Origin: Raphanus sativus | Taxonomy: Eukaryota; Streptophyta; Magnoliopsida; Brassicales; Brassicaceae | Assembly (NCBI RefSeq): GCF_000801105.2 | Contig: NC_079513.1 | Coordinates: forward strand, 24,892,273-24,956,272 | DNA: 64,000 bases | Reading direction: 5' to 3' | Shown here: positions 11,506 through 22,496 of the stretch, in pieces | Position numbering within the stretch: the stretch's first letter is position 1 | Layout: each line of letters begins with the position of its first letter | Notes under the pieces: model-generated | Databases searched by the model: none | Told to the model about the DNA's origin: nothing | Seen by the model: the letters and a program-made list of their open reading frames with translations, nothing else | Program-made: the position numbers and the translations under genes

Positions 11506-12743
11506 AGGTTTTTAAGATACTATGAGAATTTTTTCTTCTATAAAATGAAAATATGAAATTGAAGCATAGGTCGGCCAACGAATGGGGAGTGATATCGTAT
11601 GCCTGATTTCCTCGACCAGATGTGATGAACGAGAGAGATGGAAGTCAGAGAAAGCAGAAAGGGTTGTTAACTGTTAACTAAACGACAACAAATCGTTGAC
11701 TTAGAAAAAGACAACAAGAATCACGGATAAATAAATAGAAAACGACGTTTTTTTTTGTAAACTATAGAAAACGACGTTTTATAATGCAATAATACATACA
11801 CATTCTTCTAACTCGAATTTGTTTAATTCCATAAAAAAGTTTCTTATCGCTCATTTATATTATTTTTGAATGCTCAACGGGTAAGTAAACTCGATCGAAG
11901 ATGACATAATTCTTCATGGCTACGGTTCAGCCTATAAAACGTGTAAACGAGAAAGAGAAACGTGAGGGCGAGTCAGTCACCGATCAAGGCAATGTTTCCG
12001 ACAGCCAAAGTTAGTTCCGATTCCGAAGCCAACTTAAATGTTTATATTATTCCATTTCACATGTCAAAGTCAACAAATGGCCACGTCCTGCTAATAAATA
12101 CTTTAGTATAAGTTATTTTCTCAAGGTAGACAGACATTTGAAGCAATTATCAAACCGTTTTTAACATTTTAAAACAAACATTCACAAATCAAAACCCGAT
12201 ATGGCAAATTTTCCACAAACGATTTTGAATGATTTTCAGCCCGCACTTGACCGATTAAACTTGAACAAATACTACATGGCCTCTTTCAGATAATTAAGGA
12301 CAAACCTGTGGCTATATTTGTAAATTGAATAGTACATGCATGTCTATGTATAAATATAGAAGCTATATTATATTAAATATTCTGTTAACAAAAAGAAAAC
12401 ATGATCAAATTCATTTTTAAAAAAAAATTATTATTTTTACTATAAATAATTTTTGTAGTTTTATAATAACACTGTGATCATTATTTTAAAATCAATGATC
12501 ATTTTGCTTAAAACAAACAAAATATTATTATATTTGACCACAAATTCAACAACTATTTTAGCTTTGTAATATTTATAAATTATTTGTCATTCAAAATATA
12601 ACAAAAAAACGATACGATATAACTAGTCTTTATATATATTTTTTGAAATATTTCCTTCCTCTCCTTTGTTCAGCTCACAAGTCACAATGTTCATCTGAAC
12701 AAAAAAAAAACATGAAGTCAAAGAAGCTCCAAAGCCTCCTGTA
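11506..12743. other. Intergenic: promoter side of the receptor-like kinase
   Basis: AT-rich with scattered A/T homopolymers. No supported gene or element end. Confidence 0.5.
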
Positions 12744-14123
12744 ATGGAAGACAAGAAAGCAAACATAATCGCCACCATCACCATCCTAACCCTCCTCCTC
12801 GTCATAATCGCCGCCCGTGTCTATCTAAAACTCTCCAAGACCTTTTACCTCCTCGCCGGCGTCGACGTCTCCTTGATCCTCGCCGTGTTCTGCTTCCTCG
12901 CGATCCGAAACCGTTACAACAGAGAGAAGAAGCTCCTCGAATCAAGATACATCTCCGAGGGAAGAGAGCTCAGGATCGAGTACAGCTTCCTCCGGAAAGT
13001 CGCCGGAGTCCCGACGAAGTTCAAGCTCGACGATCTCGAAGAAGCCACCGACGGGTTCCGGATCCAGATCGGGAAAGGCGGGTCGGGTTCGGTGTTCAAA
13101 GGTGTTTTAAAAGACGGAAGCCAAGTGGCCGTGAAGAGGATCGAAGGAGAAGAGAAAGGAGAAAGAGAGTTTAGGTCAGAGGTAGCCGCTATAGCTTCCG
13201 TGCAGCACAAGAATCTAGTTCGGCTTTACGGTTATTCGTCTGTTAACCGTTACAGGTTCCTCGTCTACGAGTATATACCGAACTCGTCTCTCGACGTGTG
13301 GATCTTCCCGGGCAGAGGAGGAAGCAGAAGACTCGGAGGATGCTTGACTTGGGACCAAAGGTACCAAGTTGCGATAGATGTAGCGAAAGCCCTGTCTTAT
13401 CTTCACAATGACTGTCGGTCCAAGATCTTGCATCTCGACGTTAAGCCGGAAAACATTCTCCTCGACGAGGATTATAGAGCGGTGGTGACGGACTTCGGAC
13501 TGTCCAAGCTGGTCGCTAGAGATGAGAGCCGAGTTGTGACGGAGATACGCGGCACGTGCGGGTATCTAGCGCCGGAGTGGCTTCTGGAACACGGTATCTC
13601 CGAGAAGTCTGATGTTTATAGTTACGGGATCGTGTTGCTAGAGATGATCGGAGGGAGGAGAAGTATATCGAGGGTAGAGAACAAGAACAAGAAGAACGGG
13701 AAGAAGAAGAAGAAGTTGGAGTATTTTCCGAGGATTGTGATGGAGAAGATGAGAGAGAGGAGAGTGATGGAGATCGTGGATCAACGGTTGATAGAAGCCA
13801 AGGAGGTTAATGATGAAGGGCAAGTGATGAAGTTGGTATATGTGGCGCTTTGGTGTATACAGGAGAAGGCTAAGAATAGGCCTGATATGGCTATGGTGAT
13901 TGAGATGCTTGAAGGGAGAGTTCATGTGAATGAGCCGCCTGATTCCAAACTTGTTGTGGTCGATCTTTTGGCGGCAGCTGGTGGTGATGATGATGATGAT
14001 GTTGATGTAACTACAGGTGTGAGAAGGGTTGTGGAGATACCAAGATTGCATATTCAGAGGGAGAGGCATTTTCGTTTTCCGTCTGTTTGCTCTAGTCTCG
14101 TATCTCCAGTTTCTCCACGTTAG
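12744..14123 (+). CDS. Membrane-anchored receptor-like Ser/Thr kinase, 459 aa, intronless
   Basis: Two hydrophobic segments near the N-terminus (about 8-27 and 35-54) are followed by a juxtamembrane stretch and a kinase domain. The glycine loop GKGGSGSV is at 110-117, the catalytic Lys in VAVKR at 131, HLDVKPENILLD from 230, DFG at 250-252 and APEW at 276-279. The catalytic loop is HLD rather than HRD, so this is a non-RD kinase. There is no extracellular ligand domain, so it is either a receptor-like cytoplasmic kinase held in the membrane by a hairpin or a receptor truncated early in evolution. The C-terminus carries a short Asp run and a Ser/Pro-rich tail. Position and architecture fit At5g20050. 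The substrate is unknown. Confidence 0.88.
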   Translation: MEDKKANIIATITILTLLLVIIAARVYLKLSKTFYLLAGVDVSLILAVFCFLAIRNRYNREKKLLESRYISEGRELRIEYSFLRKVAGVPTKFKLDDLEEATDGFRIQIGKGGSGSVFKGVLKDGSQVAVKRIEGEEKGEREFRSEVAAIASVQHKNLVRLYGYSSVNRYRFLVYEYIPNSSLDVWIFPGRGGSRRLGGCLTWDQRYQVAIDVAKALSYLHNDCRSKILHLDVKPENILLDEDYRAVVTDFGLSKLVARDESRVVTEIRGTCGYLAPEWLLEHGISEKSDVYSYGIVLLEMIGGRRSISRVENKNKKNGKKKKKLEYFPRIVMEKMRERRVMEIVDQRLIEAKEVNDEGQVMKLVYVALWCIQEKAKNRPDMAMVIEMLEGRVHVNEPPDSKLVVVDLLAAAGGDDDDDVDVTTGVRRVVEIPRLHIQRERHFRFPSVCSSLVSPVSPR

Positions 14124-15331
14124 AGCTTTGGTTTGTTTCTTCTTCTGGTATGTTAATAAGCACAACAAAACATAACTGGAACTTATTCATTGTTCATATT
14201 TGTTATAAAATCTAAAACTTAGATTACTTAGTGCTTTATAGTACTCCAGCCTTTGATATGTATAGTAAGCACAATACATTTATAACCAAGATTAGCAAAT
14301 TAGCTGAGACTATAGGCTATCATAGTATAAACACACATCAGCCCAATTCAAAGTAAGATCCCATCCAATCTAAAAATTTGTATATTATTGATCCAAACCA
14401 GCTAAGAAAACAATCGTATGTACTTAACACTTCGAGTAGTAATAATTCAATATTATGTAACGGTAGTGGACATGGATCGTTGGTATTCTAATTCATCTTT
14501 GAAATGGTATGAAAGGTCGATGTCTCTATGTTCACTAGAAGTCGTCGTCTACTTTATTTAGTAATAGTTTCTTTGTTTGAACATATCACATGATGTTAAG
14601 AGAAGCAGCTATTGTGGACTTTTTACCTCTACTTAACACAGATGATATTCAAGTAGCATCACAGACATGAGACGTTATTAGTAGTCAGATTGAAACATGT
14701 AACATTAGCGAAAGTCCAAACACACGTAACTCCAATTCAGTATTGCTTCGGCTTTCTTCTTAGCTTTATGTACTATCACTAACGCAACACTCATGAAAAC
14801 TCAAGTTCTCAAAATCACTCATTCTCTCTCTACATGTGTGAAATTTTTTGTTTGCTTGAATGGTAAAAAATTACTAAGTATACGTTAGTCCAATTGGATA
14901 AAAACTATAAACAAAACCTAGAGATCAAAAGACTGAAAAACAGACCCTTAAGATCTAACAAAAAATGGTGGATGCATATTTTAGCCAACCCATTAATGTT
15001 TAAGTCTTCTATATCCATGTTCCAATCCTATATATTATGCAATTTTTTTTCAAATTATAGGATGCAAAATTTGTCTGAAATTTTAGAATACTGTCTATAA
15101 AGTCGTTCGTTGTAGTCGTCTGCCGCGGAGAAAACATATCTATCGTACATGAAAAATTGTCCATTGATCCAAGTGTTTCGGAAAAGAGTTTTATTGTAGA
15201 ATCATTATCCACAGAGTTATTCATTCATGAATATTCAATGTTGCATATAGTTGATTATTATACATAATAGAGTTAGAATTAGAGATTATATACGATGATG
15301 TGATGCGTTAACCAGTGTTAAAAAAACTAAC
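14124..15331. other. Intergenic spacer downstream of the kinase
   Basis: AT-rich. The short frames at 14894-15100 and 15009-15224 have no family features. No element ends identified. Confidence 0.45.
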
Positions 15332-15346
15332 AAATATTGTGGTTTA

Positions 15347-15462
15347 CCATGTTGGCCTAGTGATAAAAGATTGTCTAATAGTTATGCCGCCACTCAAATT
15401 CAATTCTTGCTGGCAAGATGGGTTTCAGGTAAAGAGTTAAAATCACATTTTTTATCAAAAAG
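15347..15462 (+). mobile_element. tRNA-derived SINE, ~116 bp, with 15-bp target-site duplication
   Basis: Direct repeats AAATATTGTGGTTTA at 15332-15346 and 15463-15477 flank a 116-bp insert. The insert starts CCATGTTGGCCTAGTGATAA, which resembles the pol III A box of Brassicaceae SINEs. It has a degenerate B-box-like AATTCAATTCTTGC and an A/T-rich tail. Length, internal promoter-like start and perfect duplication all fit a SINE. Exact family not assigned. Confidence 0.75.
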
Positions 15463-15477
15463 AAATATTGTGGTTTA

Positions 15478-16271
15478 AGATTATTTTTTTAAAAGAAGGT
15501 AAATAGTATAGACACAAAGTCGCAACACACAAACACACAAGTACAAAACCACATGTAGATAGAAGCCCATAATCATAAAGCCTCAACTGAAAGCCTTAAT
15601 CAAATTAAATTGGTTCAAGAGTAAACCGAAAATCCCAAATTCTCTTATCATGGGTTAAGACTGATCAAAATAGAAAACTCGGGGATAAAAGTCAAAAATC
15701 TAATAATTATGGGGCGCTAATGAAAAACAAAAGTTGCGAGCAAAGCCACATAAAAAAATTTTATACGGATTGCTGCCGCTGGAGCTCTTCTAATCTTTTG
15801 GTGGCTTCCGTAGACTTCTCCGTCGCTACACCTTTGCCGAGGTAAGATCTGTTTCTGTCTCATCAATGTATCGTTCCGATTTCGTTTACAGTGTTTTTGT
15901 TTTAATTTTGTAAAGACAACGACAATTCTGTGTTTTTTTTTGTGTCGACCGATCGAGACATCCTACGTGTTTCGTTCCGATGTACTTTTCCCGGCGAAGT
16001 GTACGAACGGGCCTTATATTTTTTTTTAATGAATCTTCTCTATTTACAAGTTTCTGGTGGTTAATAGATAGTTGGAAACAAAAGGGATAAATATTCATGT
16101 CTTTTTTAAAAAATTTTTTTTTTGTCTCAGTTTAGAAGTTCTATAGGTTTCTATTCTCTTTTGATGTTTGGTTCGAAACAATGTGGTATTTGTTTTTCTG
16201 ATGCAACCAACGTGGTGTGTTCCTTTCCCCTGCAGAGCCAGTTTCCTCTCAGCATTACTTGTCATCTCAGA
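15478..16271. promoter_or_regulatory. Promoter, 5' UTR and probable 5' UTR intron of the thioesterase-like gene
   Basis: A GTAAGATC donor at 15842 and a pyrimidine-rich CCCCTGCAG acceptor ending near 16235 mark a likely leader intron just before the coding ATG at 16272. No coding region is supported here. Confidence 0.5.
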
Positions 16272-18052
16272 ATGAGTCTCTCTGGTGCTGCTGCAGTTGG
16301 TTCAAGTTAGTTGTATTCCTCTTTTGTTTTGCTTATTTCTTTGGTCTTGAGTGAGTGAATGATAGGGAATTTGTTGCAAACGTTATTTCAGGCAGAAATT
16401 TGAGAAGAGCGGTGGAGTTTGGGAAAACTCATGTGGTTAGGCCCAAAGGGAAGCATCAAGCTACTATTGTCTGGCTACATGGCCTTGGCGACAATGGCTC
16501 CAGGTACTTCTTTTATGATGTCTCTGACGTTGTTTGTTTTCATTTTGGATTGTCAACTAGCATCATAGTTTACTATACTCAGCTGAGACAAACTAATTTA
16601 AATTGACTATAAAACATTTTTGCTTTTTGTTAAGCCATATTTTCTCCTGGAGTTTTGATTAAATACACAAGTCAGTTTAATAAGTTGGCTGTCATGACCT
16701 TAAATCTCTTTTTTTTTTTTAATTTTGTCATTATTGCAGCTGGTCTCAGATGTTGGAGACGCTTCCCCTTCCAAATGTGAGTTACAAGCTTAGCTTTATA
16801 TGATCTCCAGCAGTTGCCTTAAATTATGTTAAGCGTGCTCAGTTACTTTACCTTTTGTCAATACTAACCCATCTTTGTATCTGTGATGTTAGATCAAATG
16901 GATATGCCCGACTGCTCCTTCTCAGCCAATAAGTTTGTTTGGTGGTTTCCCTTCCACAGCTTGTAAGTTATTTTCTACATAGCATTCGTAGTTTATGCTG
17001 GTAGAAAGGTCATCTTCTCTAGTGGTGGAGAGTATTAGCCAGCACATAGTTGGTTTGGGCTCCACATCACGAGATCAAAGAATCCTTTTCTATTGTGCTT
17101 TCTTAATAATGGGAATCTCTATGCAAAAGTTAATCATCAGAGTCTGAACAGTGAGTGTTTTGTGAGAGAGAGAAAAAAAAGTTTGATGAGTTGCTTGCTA
17201 CTGTAATTTATGCAGGGTTTGATGTTGTGGACCTGACTGAAGATGGACCTGATGATGTAGAAGGACTGGATGTGACTGCCGAACATGTTGCAAAACTCTT
17301 GTCAAACGAGCCTGCTGACAGTAAGACATGTCAACCCATCTCTTTCAGTCTCGTATCGAATCCATTTCTTAAACAAACAATGTTTATCTTTTCATTGCTC
17401 ACAGTTAAGTTAGGTGTTGGAGGGTTCAGCATGGGTGCGGGGACTTCTCTATATTCTGCGACCTGCTTTGCGCTCGGTAAATATGGAAATGGCAATCCTT
17501 ACCCTATCAATTTAAGCGCGGTCATTGGCTTGAGCGGGTGGCTTCCTTGTGCCAAGTAAGTGTTCCTCTTTGTGCCAAGTTCAAACGTTCTTCCTTTTTT
17601 TTTATAAGAGCTTTTATGGGATTTTTTCTTTTCTTTTCTCGAAGGACACTAACTGGTAAACTAGAAGAGGAGCAGATCAAGAACCGAGCTGCATCGTTAC
17701 CCATCTTAGTTTGTCATGGAAAAGGTAAAAAAAAAATTTATATTACTCTTAAAAACTTTGAAATGTTTGATCACTCAATATGCATTTATCTTGCCTTGCT
17801 GTAAATGCAATCTTACGTTTTAGTTATTTTATCATCTTACTGTTCTTGTGCTGATTGATGTACCCTCTTTGGTTTCCAGGTGATGATGTTGTACCGTTCA
17901 AGTTTGGGGAGAAATCATCACAGGCCTTGATAGCACATGGGTTTAAGAAGACGACCTTCAAAGCTTACAGTGGACTTGGTCACTACACAATCCCACAGGA
18001 GACGGAGGATCTGTGCTCGTGGTTGACATCCACCCTCGGCCTCGAAGGCTGA
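16272..18052 (+). CDS. Acyl-protein thioesterase-like alpha/beta hydrolase, 253 aa
   Basis: Eight coding exons: 16272-16305, 16392-16503, 16740-16776, 16893-16962, 17216-17320, 17405-17555, 17645-17724 and 17880-18052 (762 nt). The protein starts MSLSGAAAVGSS and contains TIVWLHGLGDNGSSW (oxyanion region), the nucleophile elbow GFSMGAG (126-132), GKGDDVVPF with the catalytic Asp, and GLGHYTIP with His231. Together these give the full Ser-Asp-His triad of the APT1/lysophospholipase-like family, which removes palmitate from proteins or hydrolyses lysophospholipids. The length is normal for the family. Context fits At5g20060. The physiological substrate is not predictable from sequence. Confidence 0.93.
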
Positions 18053-18767
18053 AAAGGCTTTTCAATCTGATGAAAAAAAAAACTCGTGAGATTTTTCTTT
18101 GAATTGGATTTGGGATCTTTCAGATTTTTTCACTTTCGGATTTGGATCTTGTTACATTTGGGATATTAATGTAAGACTATGCCCTCTCTAGTATTAAAGC
18201 TTCTTGTCGTTTGGCACGTCTGAACCGGACCATCGGTAGACGCAGTTGTGTTTGTTTTCTTGTGGTCGAACGGATATTAAACAAAGATTTTCAGTGCTAT
18301 TATAAGGTTTTGTCTATGTGCCAAAGTTATTATAACGGGAACTGTTTAATTAAAAGTATACTAGGGCGGATATTTATTTTATGTTTTTAATTTTCTTTTA
18401 ATACTAAATGATGTATTTATAATATTTAAATATAAATTTAGATTGGAAATTTATATTTGTAGTAATAATAAGAAAATTAAAATTAAAATTTTAATAAAAT
18501 ATTCTGATATAGTTTTTAAATTTCTTAATTAAAATAATATAGAGGTGGGTCACATTTTTTTCCAATTCAAAAATCTTAGCATCCCTTAAAAACAAAGAAA
18601 ATAAAATTATAAATACATAAAACATATAGTCATATTTGGAACTATAATTTCTATTAAAATAATTTTTTTTAAATAATGTTGCTGTTTTTGTTTATTTCTA
18701 GAGCTTGACCCGTGACCGTATAAATATTTTCTTTCACTTTATTTTTTTTTATATATTAATGGTATAC

Positions 18768-18867
18768 NNNNNNNNNNNNNNNNNNNNNNNNNNNNNNNNN
18801 NNNNNNNNNNNNNNNNNNNNNNNNNNNNNNNNNNNNNNNNNNNNNNNNNNNNNNNNNNNNNNNNNNN
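18768..18867. other. Assembly gap (100 N)
   Basis: Exactly 100 N, the usual placeholder for a scaffold join of unknown size. Order and distance across this point rest on scaffolding. Confidence 0.98.
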
Positions 18868-18944
18868 CAAATGTAAAAAAAAATCTTGATAACAAGATGC
18901 ATTCTAATTGTAATATTTCTATACAACACATCTTAAAAAACTCA

Positions 18945-18973
18945 CCCCGCGCATGGCGCGGATTATCATCTAG
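18945..18973 (+). mobile_element. Helitron 3' terminus
   Basis: The palindrome CCGCGCATGGCGCGG (6-bp stem, 3-nt loop) is followed by ATTATCATCTAG and then a host T. This is the classic Helitron end: GC hairpin about 10 bp before CTRR, insertion between A and T. The 5' end is not recognisable and may lie in the gap. Confidence 0.7.
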
Positions 18974-20136
18974 TAGATTATTATTTAGAATATTATTTTA
19001 TAATGTTTTTGCAAGATGGAGATCAATACTTGTGCATATATCATGTTTGACATTATATCCTTTTTCAAAAAAAAAAAGACATTATATGGTTTAATGCACG
19101 TATTTCCATTATATATATTATAATTGGGTCCCATTATAACTCAAATGTATTTGCCGTGTTTTCACTAGTATATGGCCATCACATGTTTTTTTATTGCCAC
19201 TTTACTCGACATTCGACATGAAAGTTATAAGTTGTAAATGGCCGAACAAAGTTTTTCTAATTTAACCATATAATGTCAACATTGTTTTTAATTTTGTCAA
19301 GAGAAGTTAGAAGTTATGCAACTTGGTAAATTTTGATATGTTTTAACATTAACAGAAATCAGAAGCATAATAAGCTACATCAAAAATTTAAAAGCTAATT
19401 TGAAAGTTTTTTCTTTTTGGCTTTTTCAGTTGACTGATGGTTTGTTTTCTACTGAAGCTTAATTAAATAAGTAGAAATTAGAATTAGGATAAAGATCTAA
19501 ATCAGTGATTTTGCCTATTTTCATATTCTTTATAATTTTAAATAATTTTGCTTATTTGTTATATTTTTATAGTTTTGATTGAGGAGTCATCAATTGAAAT
19601 TTATCCTACTATTTAATTAAATAAATATGTATGATTAAAAATTAGGATAGAAATCTAAATATTTTGTTTGACCCAATTTTTAAAATCATTGTACTATATG
19701 ATATGTTTGATGAATGTGTTAAGATTATTAATATAATTTAGCAATAATTAATGTTATTCTTACATTATTAACCAATCAAAAATTATCTATCCCTTTTTAT
19801 CAACAATTTTAATTTATCAAAAATTTTATAAATTTCAAATATATACAACACTAACTTACCACAAATAATATTTAAAACCTTTTTTAAAAATAAAAAAAAC
19901 AAATAATATTTAAATAATATAATCCTAGAGTATCATGGGAAGTGAGCTAGTAGAATATTATTATGATATTATACCATACTTTTGGCCAACAATAGTTAAG
20001 ATATTATACAATCTTTTTGATTTAACAACATGCAGATTTTATAGATTTATGTACTTAATCGAATATCAACAATTTTAGTAATGATTCTTTCTATATTTTG
20101 TTTGTATATGCTATAAAAGTATTCATTGTAAAATTC

Positions 20137-20144
20137 TATATAAA
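20137..20144 (+). promoter_or_regulatory. TATA box of ECA1-like copy 1
   Basis: TATATAAA about 90 bp before the ATG at 20234. The same motif sits at 21613-21620 before copy 2 and at 30615-30622 before pseudogene copy 4. Confidence 0.7.
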
Positions 20145-20233
20145 CCCTGGGATAGTTTCATTTTAAAGTCATCCAAAACTAAAAACAATATTCATTTTTT
20201 TTTCAATTCACATCGACGAATATTACAAAGAAA

Positions 20234-20623
20234 ATGAAAAATCTCACAGTTTTTGTTACTATAGTTTTCTTTTTAAGCTGTGTCACATCTCAATTCATTG
20301 ATCCAACAGATAACGAAGAGCTCAAGTGGTCGGGTTACGCTAAAACGCCCTCGACTATCCACAAACACAACCCAAATTGGAAATTAAAGGAGTGCTTTTC
20401 CAGTTACAAGATGGTAACAAAATGTTTGATGAAGACAACCAAAAAACCAACCGTTGGTTCTGAATGTTGCGCTACGATCAAGGGAATGAATGAAAATTGT
20501 AAGCATACAGTTTTCAGATCGTTCCGTAACCCTTTCATTAACAACTATGTCAAGAAACATTGCAGCCACGATGCTACTGCTCCTACTCCGGCTTATAGTT
20601 TATTTGAGAAATATCATAAATAA
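20234..20623 (+). CDS. ECA1/prolamin-like secreted cysteine-rich protein, copy 1, 129 aa
   Basis: Intronless. A signal peptide (MKNLTVFVTIVFFLSCVTSQ) is followed by a small mature protein with a C-x9-C...CC...C...C arrangement: KEC, TKC, SECC, ENC, KHC. This six-cysteine pattern with a central CC fits the prolamin-like fold of plant ECA1 gametogenesis-related/EC1-type reproductive peptides; the exact subfamily is inferred. Compared with copy 2 it has Tyr where copy 2 has an extra Cys (SSY versus SSC). The old stop TAG has become TAT, which adds nine residues ending EKYHK. The TATA box and a conserved promoter suggest it is expressed, plausibly in reproductive tissue. Function in this plant is unknown. 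Confidence 0.8.
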   Translation: MKNLTVFVTIVFFLSCVTSQFIDPTDNEELKWSGYAKTPSTIHKHNPNWKLKECFSSYKMVTKCLMKTTKKPTVGSECCATIKGMNENCKHTVFRSFRNPFINNYVKKHCSHDATAPTPAYSLFEKYHK

Positions 20624-20992
20624 ATCTCTTGTATCGATCAAAAGAGTTTACTACTATATTGTGTAACTTTTTATTGTTTGCTTATTGTTGACACTGTAAA
20701 ATTATACAAATTCAATAATAATAAGACTGTTTTTAAGACAATCAGCAACTCTATTATAAGCCAAATATTATGTATTTACTAGACTCACTAATCCTATTTG
20801 TAATGGATGACAAACTAATAACAAAAACACAGAAACTTTATTCAAAATGTCGCAATAATATCAAAAGATATTTTAATCAAACGAAATTTTAAATTTTCAA
20901 CAACACCAAAGGAAAAACCTTCAAATCTTTGAATTAATGAAATGCATTATTGATAAAGCATGCAGTCCAAATATTTTAATTATATTATTTAG

Positions 20993-21013
20993 TTAACAGA
21001 TACCATTTGTTTT
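20993..21013 (-). pseudogene. Relic of GAD 3' end (last 6 codons + stop), unit 1/2 junction
   Basis: These 21 bp on the minus strand are identical to the last six codons (KTNGIC) and TAA of GAD copy 1 at 31448-31468. The sequence just downstream of the stop also resembles the GAD 3' flank (ATGCATTATTG, CAGTCCAAA). After the shared TTTGTTTT the sequence switches to the unit's left border. It marks a duplication junction. Confidence 0.85.
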
Positions 21014-22488
21014 CTACTGAAGCTTACATAAAGTAGAGAATAGTGACTACAAGCTTTGAGTTGAACTTGCAAAAGAATAATTTTAAATATTCGAAAATTA
21101 ATGATTTTAGGTTTAATCTTCTTTTTTGTCACTATAATATTTTTGGTTGTCAGAATTATTTCAATACATACTATTTTTTATTATTTTTGGTAAAATTTAG
21201 TTTTTGGTAAAATTTAGAGAAACAAAACCCAAATATTATTTAGTTTTTGGTAAATAAAAAATTATCTATCCTTTTTATCAACAATTTTAATTTATCAAAA
21301 GTTTTATAATTTTCAAATATATACAACACTAACTTACCACATATAATATTTAAAACCTTAAAAAAAACAAAAAACAAATAATATTTAAATAATATAATCC
21401 TAGAGTATCATGGGAAGTGAGCTAGTAGAATATTATTATGATATTATACCATACTTTTGGCCAACATTAATTAAGATATTATACAATCTTTTTGGTTTAA
21501 CAACATGCAGATTTTGTAGATTCATGTACTTAATCGAATATCAACAATTTTAGTAATGATTCTTTCTATATTTTGTTTGTATATGTTATAAAATTATTCA
21601 TTTGTAAAATTCTATATAAACCCTGGGATAGTTTCATTTTAAAGTCATCCAAAACTAAAACAATATTCATTTTTTTTTCAATTCACATCAACAAAGGACC
21701 CAAAAGAAAATGAAAAATCTCACAGTTTTTGTTGCTATAGTTTTCTTTTCAAGCTGTGTCACATCTCAATTCCTAGACCCAACAGATGATGAAGAGCTAA
21801 AATGGTCGGGATACGCTAAAGCGCCCTCGGCTATCCACAAACACAACCCAAATTGGAAATTAAAGGAGTGCTTTTCCAGTTGCAAGATGGTAACAAAATG
21901 TTTGATGAAGACGTTAACCAAAACACCAACCGTTGGTTCTGAATGTTGCGCCACGATCAAGGAGTTGAATGAAAATTGTAAGCATACAGTTTTCAGATCG
22001 TTCCGTAACCCTTTCGTTAACAACTATGTTAAGAAACATTGCAGCCACGATGCTACTGCTCCTTTTCAGGCTTAGAGTTTATTTGAGAAATATCATAAAT
22101 AAATCTCTTGTATCGATCAAAAGAGTTTACTACTATATTGTGTAACTTTTTATTGTTTGCTTATTGTTGACACTGTAAATTATACAAATTCAATAATAAT
22201 AAGACTGTTTTTATTTGAAGACAATCAGCAACTCTATTATAAGCCAAATATTATGTATTTACTAGACTCACTAATCCTATTCATAATGGATGACAAACTA
22301 ATAACAAAACACACATAAAATTTATTCAAAATATCGCAATAGTATCAAAATATATTTTAATCAAATGAAATTTTAATTTTTCAACAACACCAAAGTAAAA
22401 CCTTCAAATCTTTGAATTAATGAAATGCATTATTGATAAAGCATGCAGTCGAAACATTTTCATTATATTATTCAGTTAACAGATACCA
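21006..22488 (+). repeat. ECA1-like tandem unit 2
   Basis: A 1483-bp unit nearly identical to unit 1 over promoter, gene and 3' flank. It lacks the outer 5' flank shared by units 1 and 4. Confidence 0.85.
21710..22075 (+). CDS. ECA1/prolamin-like secreted cysteine-rich protein, copy 2, 121 aa
   Basis: Intronless tandem paralogue of copy 1 with the same signal peptide (ending SSCVTSQF) and the same cysteine framework, plus one extra cysteine in KECFSSCKMVTKC, giving seven in the mature part. An odd number means either a free thiol or an intermolecular disulfide. The stop is TAG after PFQA. TATATAAA at 21613-21620 gives a normal promoter distance. It is the best-preserved copy and closest to the presumed ancestor at the stop codon. 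The family assignment is inferred from signal peptide, size and Cys spacing. Confidence 0.8.
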   Translation: MKNLTVFVAIVFFSSCVTSQFLDPTDDEELKWSGYAKAPSAIHKHNPNWKLKECFSSCKMVTKCLMKTLTKTPTVGSECCATIKELNENCKHTVFRSFRNPFVNNYVKKHCSHDATAPFQA

Positions 22489-22496
22489 TTTGTTTT
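22476..22496 (-). pseudogene. Relic of GAD 3' end, unit 2/3 junction
   Basis: The same 21-bp GAD tail (last six codons and stop, minus strand) joined through TTTGTTTT to the unit's left border, exactly as at 20993-21013. Confidence 0.85.

Larger units (their letters stand above)
18053..19440. other. Spacer with scaffold gap between the two syntenic blocks
   Basis: AT-rich sequence after the thioesterase gene. It contains a run of N and a Helitron 3' end (listed separately). Frames crossing the gap are artefacts. Confidence 0.6.
19441..21005 (+). repeat. ECA1-like tandem unit 1
   Basis: First of four units, each running from a TTTGTTTT word to the next. It contains AT-rich 5' flank, the TATA box, gene copy 1, its 3' flank and a GAD 3'-end relic at the right border. 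Its left flank (19480-19780) matches the left flank of unit 4 (29960-30270) but is absent from units 2 and 3. Confidence 0.8.

Noticed and set aside
18356..18380. Reverse-strand CCGCCCTAG near 18360 as a second Helitron end
   Set aside because: CTAG followed by T is present, but no hairpin lies in the required position.
18705..19094. Open frames on both strands crossing the N gap
   Set aside because: They are open only because N was translated as unknown residues.
19925..19955. Repeated ATCATGGGAAGTGAGCTAGT in ECA1-like units as a Helitron end
   Set aside because: No GC-rich hairpin precedes the CTAG; it is simply conserved promoter sequence of the tandem units.
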